Shown piece by piece: positions 7,458-13,817 of a stretch of DNA of 13,817 bases; within the stretch, counting starts at the first letter, position 1; every line of letters starts with the position of its first letter. The translations under genes and the position numbers were made by a program. The DNA lies in NCBI GenBank assembly GCA_008638025.1, contig VTPF01000011.1, forward strand, positions 1-13,817, in the 5' to 3' direction. This DNA is from Pelagibacteraceae bacterium (GTDB lineage: Bacteria; Pseudomonadota; Alphaproteobacteria; Pelagibacterales; Pelagibacteraceae). The notes beneath the pieces are model-generated. The model ran no database searches, was not told the DNA's origin, and saw nothing but the letters and a program-made list of their open reading frames with translations.

Positions 7458-7500
7458 GTTTTATTGTTGTATTTAATGTTTAATAATTTAATTAATATTC
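7458..7500. promoter_or_regulatory. Divergent promoter region between the AsmA-like gene and uvrD
   Basis: Only 43 nt, almost all A/T, separate the two divergent start codons, and neither strand has a Shine-Dalgarno. On the + strand TTGTTG (7464-7469) and TTTAAT (7487-7492), spaced 17 nt, form a fair sigma-70 pair. It would start transcription at about 7499, giving a leaderless uvrD mRNA. No comparably clear pair was found for the other strand. Confidence 0.4.
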
Positions 7501-9730
7501 ATGAATCAGGCTTACCCAAACTATCTAAATACTCTTAATAATCAACAAAAAGAGGCTGTTTTACACCAAGAGGGCCCTCTACTTATTTTAGCTGGTGCTG
7601 GTTCTGGAAAAACAAAAGTGCTTACAACCAGGGTTGCCCACTTAATAGAAACTAAGCAATGTTTTAGCAATCAAATCTTATGTGTAACTTTTACCAATAA
7701 AGCTGCCAATGAAATGAAGGAAAGAATAGCCAAACTTACTAATTTGAATTCAAATGCAGTACCTTGGCTCGGCACCTTTCATTCCATAAGTAATAAAATT
7801 TTAAGGAAATATGCTGAAGCCGTCGGTTTAAAACCAAGCTTTACTATCTTGGATACACTAGATCAGTTAAAGTTAATAAAAAATATTCTTGCTGCAGAAA
7901 ACTTAGATCCAAAACACAATCCAGCAAAATTTGTTGCATATCAGATCGATCAATGGAAAAATAAAGCATTACTCCCTCCGGAAATTAAAGTTTCATCTTC
8001 AGATTTTATGCGTATCAATGCATTAAAAGTTTACAAAGTATATCAGGAAAGATTAAGAGTAATGAACTGTGTAGACTTTGGAGATTTAATTTTACACTGT
8101 ATTACTATTTTTAAAAACTTTAAAGAAATTCAAAATGTATTCAAAAAAAATTTTAAATATATTTTAGTAGATGAATTTCAGGATACAAATTTTATTCAAA
8201 ATTTATGGCTAAATTTAATTACAGACAATCATAACAATATTTGTGTTGTTGGAGATGACGATCAATCAATTTATAGCTGGAGAGGTGCTGAAGTTAAAAA
8301 TATTTTAGATTTTGAAAAAAATTATCAAAAAACTAAAATAATAAAATTAGAACAAAATTATAGATCTACAAAAAATATTCTTAATTCGGCTTCATCTTTA
8401 ATTTCTAATAATGAAGACAGACTTGGAAAAAAAATATGGTCAGATTTTAATGATGGTGAAAAAGTATGGGTAAATTCATACGGAGATGGTCGAGACGAAG
8501 CTATAGGAGTTTCTGATATTATTGAAAAAGAATTGATTAATCATTTTTCAATAAACAATATATCAATTTTAGTAAGAGCAGCATTTCAAACAAGGGAATT
8601 CGAAGAACGATTTATCAGAATTGGTTTGCCCTATAGGGTAATTGGTGGCACAAAATTTTACGAAAGAGCTGAAATTAAAGACGCTCTTTGTTATTTAAGA
8701 TTAATACATCAAAAAAGTGATGATCTCGCATTTGAAAGAATTATTAACACTCCTAAAAGATCTATAGGAGACACCACTCTTCAAAAGATCCATGAAGTGG
8801 CAAGAAAAAATAATAAAAGTTTATATGACACTTCCTTGGAAATGTTAGATGGTGAAGAACTGAAGCCTAAAACAAAAGATAGCTTGAAGAACTTAATTAA
8901 GCTTATTCAACAATGGACTAAATTTTCCAAAAATCTTGGTCATGTTGAATTACTCGAAAAAGTTTTGGATGAGTCTGGTTATACAACAATGTTAATGAAT
9001 GAAAAAAGCCCAGAGGCAGATGCAAGGTTAGAAAACTTAAAAGAACTTAGAATTTCCATGAAAAACTACTCAAATCTTATTGAGTTTCTTGAGAACATAT
9101 CATTACAGACAGCAATCGATGAGGAATGGGAAGGAGAAAAAATTAATTTAATGACAATTCATGCTGCTAAAGGACTTGAATTTGAGTGCGTTTTTTTACC
9201 TGGATGGGAAGAAGGTATGTTTCCTCATCAAAAGTCAATTGAAGAAAAGGGAGATATTGCAGTACAGGAGGAAAGAAGATTAGCATACGTTGCAATAACG
9301 AGGGCAAAAAAAAGGCTGTTCATATCCTTTGCAAATAACAGAAAATTTTTTGGGAGTGCCAAAAATGATAATAATGATTGGATGCCATCTCTACCATCAA
9401 GATTTATAGATGAATTAGACAAAACATACCTGAAAATAAATGAAATAGCTGAAGAGAAATTTAATGATTTTGACTTTGCTCAAGACTTAACTTTTAATCA
9501 AAGTAAAAAAAGTCCTGGGTGGCAAAGATATCAAGAAGAAAAAATTAAAGAAAAAGTCAAAACCATAAACTATACAAATAATTTAACAAATTTTAAAATT
9601 GGCCACACTGTAAATCATGAAACATTTGGAAATGGGAAAATTATACATATAGATGGAAACAAAGTTTTAATAAATTTTAAAAATGTAGGAGAAAAAAAAG
9701 TAATAGATAAGTATCTGCAAAAAATTGATA

Positions 9731-9738
<8 letters not shown>
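7501..9738 (+). CDS. uvrD: UvrD/PcrA-type superfamily 1A DNA helicase with C-terminal Tudor-like domain
   Basis: This 745-aa 3'-5' DNA helicase acts in nucleotide excision and mismatch repair and in clearing stalled complexes. All SF1A motifs are visible: the Q motif LNNQQKEAV (12-20), Walker A AGAGSGKT (31-38, Lys37), Ia TFTNKAANEMKERI, and Walker B DEFQDT (Asp224, Glu225). Further along are GDDDQSIYSWRG (251-262), LEQNYRST, motif V IHAAKGLEF (553-561) and motif VI YVAITRAKKRL with Arg601. Residues about 698-745 (FKIGHTVNHETFGNGKI onward) match the Tudor-like tail of UvrD/PcrA, which is known to contact RNA polymerase. That tail separates it from Rep. The length is close to E. coli UvrD (720 aa). 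No Shine-Dalgarno precedes the ATG. Its last bases overlap the next gene. Confidence 0.93.
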
Positions 9739-13450
<3,712 letters not shown>

Positions 13451-13458
13451 TTAACTTT

Positions 13459-13817
13459 TTAGTTCATCTGTATTATCTGTTTTATTTTATCTTTAAGTGA
13501 TTTTTTTTGTTTTGTTTTTTCTAATTCAATATTTGTTCCTTCTAAAATATTATATGACCTTTTATACCATTCACTATCATTATAATTATAACCTAGTATT
13601 GCTGCATATTTTTTAGCAGAATTGATGTTTCCTACTTTGTAATTGATTTCTACAAGTCTGTGCAAAGCCTCTTCTATAAAAATAGTATTTTGGTAATTTT
13701 TTACTACATTGTTTAATCTATACAAAGCTGGAACCCATTTATCTCTTTTAGCGTAATATCTGGCTAGATACATTTCTTTGGCTGCAAGCTGTTCATAAAT
13801 TAAATCAATTTTAAATT
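13459..13817 (-). CDS. bamD: BamD (ComL) outer-membrane assembly lipoprotein, C-terminal part
   Basis: BamD is a TPR lipoprotein of the BAM complex, which folds beta-barrel proteins into the outer membrane from the periplasmic side. The frame is open to the window edge, so the 5' part with signal peptide and lipobox is missing; about 118 codons remain. The visible protein begins with DLIYEQLAAKEMYLARYYAKR, then has the helical repeats LYRLNNVVKNYQNT, EEALHRLVEINYKVG and SAKKYAAILGYNYNDSEWYK. The last matches the well-kept LGHNYPDSEWYKRAY-like segment of proteobacterial BamD. A basic tail (KTKQKKSLKDKIKQIIQMN) ends the protein. The in-frame Met at 13773 is internal, not a start. ligA follows after 11 nt on the same strand. 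In other alphaproteobacteria bamD sits near lpxC and the fts genes, which would lie beyond the right edge. Confidence 0.88.
   Translation of the reverse strand, partial: FKIDLIYEQLAAKEMYLARYYAKRDKWVPALYRLNNVVKNYQNTIFIEEALHRLVEINYKVGNINSAKKYAAILGYNYNDSEWYKRSYNILEGTNIELEKTKQKKSLKDKIKQIIQMN

Noticed and set aside
13771..13773. ATG as the start of a small 104-aa minus-strand protein.
   Set aside because: The same frame continues upstream with BamD-like sequence to the edge, so this Met is internal.

Overview
The window is a 13.8 kb, strongly AT-rich, gene-dense stretch of a bacterial chromosome. It looks like a SAR11/Pelagibacterales alphaproteobacterium or a close relative. The reasons are the low GC, proteins rich in Lys, Asn and Ile, very short or negative spacing between genes, and a set of ordinary core genes whose motifs resemble proteobacterial homologs. 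This placement is inferred from style and gene content; no marker-gene search was possible. All genes share the same base composition, and I see no mobile element, CRISPR array, tRNA or rRNA.

Region 1 (1-3958, + strand) is a methionine-synthesis operon: the 3' part of metF (methylene-THF reductase), metE (cobalamin-independent methionine synthase) and a metZ-like O-succinylhomoserine sulfhydrylase. MetZ makes homocysteine by direct sulfhydrylation, MetF supplies 5-methyl-THF, and MetE joins the two into methionine without B12. metF and metE overlap by 4 nt, and metE and metZ are 10 nt apart. The operon's promoter and any riboswitch lie outside the window.

Region 2 (3959-4694) is the least explained part. 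It has two small + strand genes, an 89-aa exported helical protein and a 48-aa single-pass membrane protein. The 48-aa gene carries the best Shine-Dalgarno in the window, and a perfect 11-bp hairpin separates the two genes. A second, 10-bp hairpin lies before the next gene. I do not recognise either protein.

Region 3 (4695-7457) has fumC (class II fumarase, +) converging on an AsmA-like membrane-anchored protein (-), with the two stop codons directly adjacent. Region 4 (7458-11437) begins with a 43-nt divergent promoter region, followed by a uvrD/pcrA-type helicase with a C-terminal Tudor-like domain. An M24 aminopeptidase P overlaps the helicase 3' end. Region 5 (11426-13817, - strand) has the 3' part of bamD followed by ligA (NAD-dependent DNA ligase). 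The 3' end of ligA overlaps the peptidase gene by 12 nt.

Overall this is ordinary core genome, and I do not see an undescribed system. The points worth a second look are the two small genes with their hairpins, a likely split between genes with a Shine-Dalgarno and genes with almost no leader, a shortened zinc-finger spacing in LigA, and bamD directly followed by ligA without recN.
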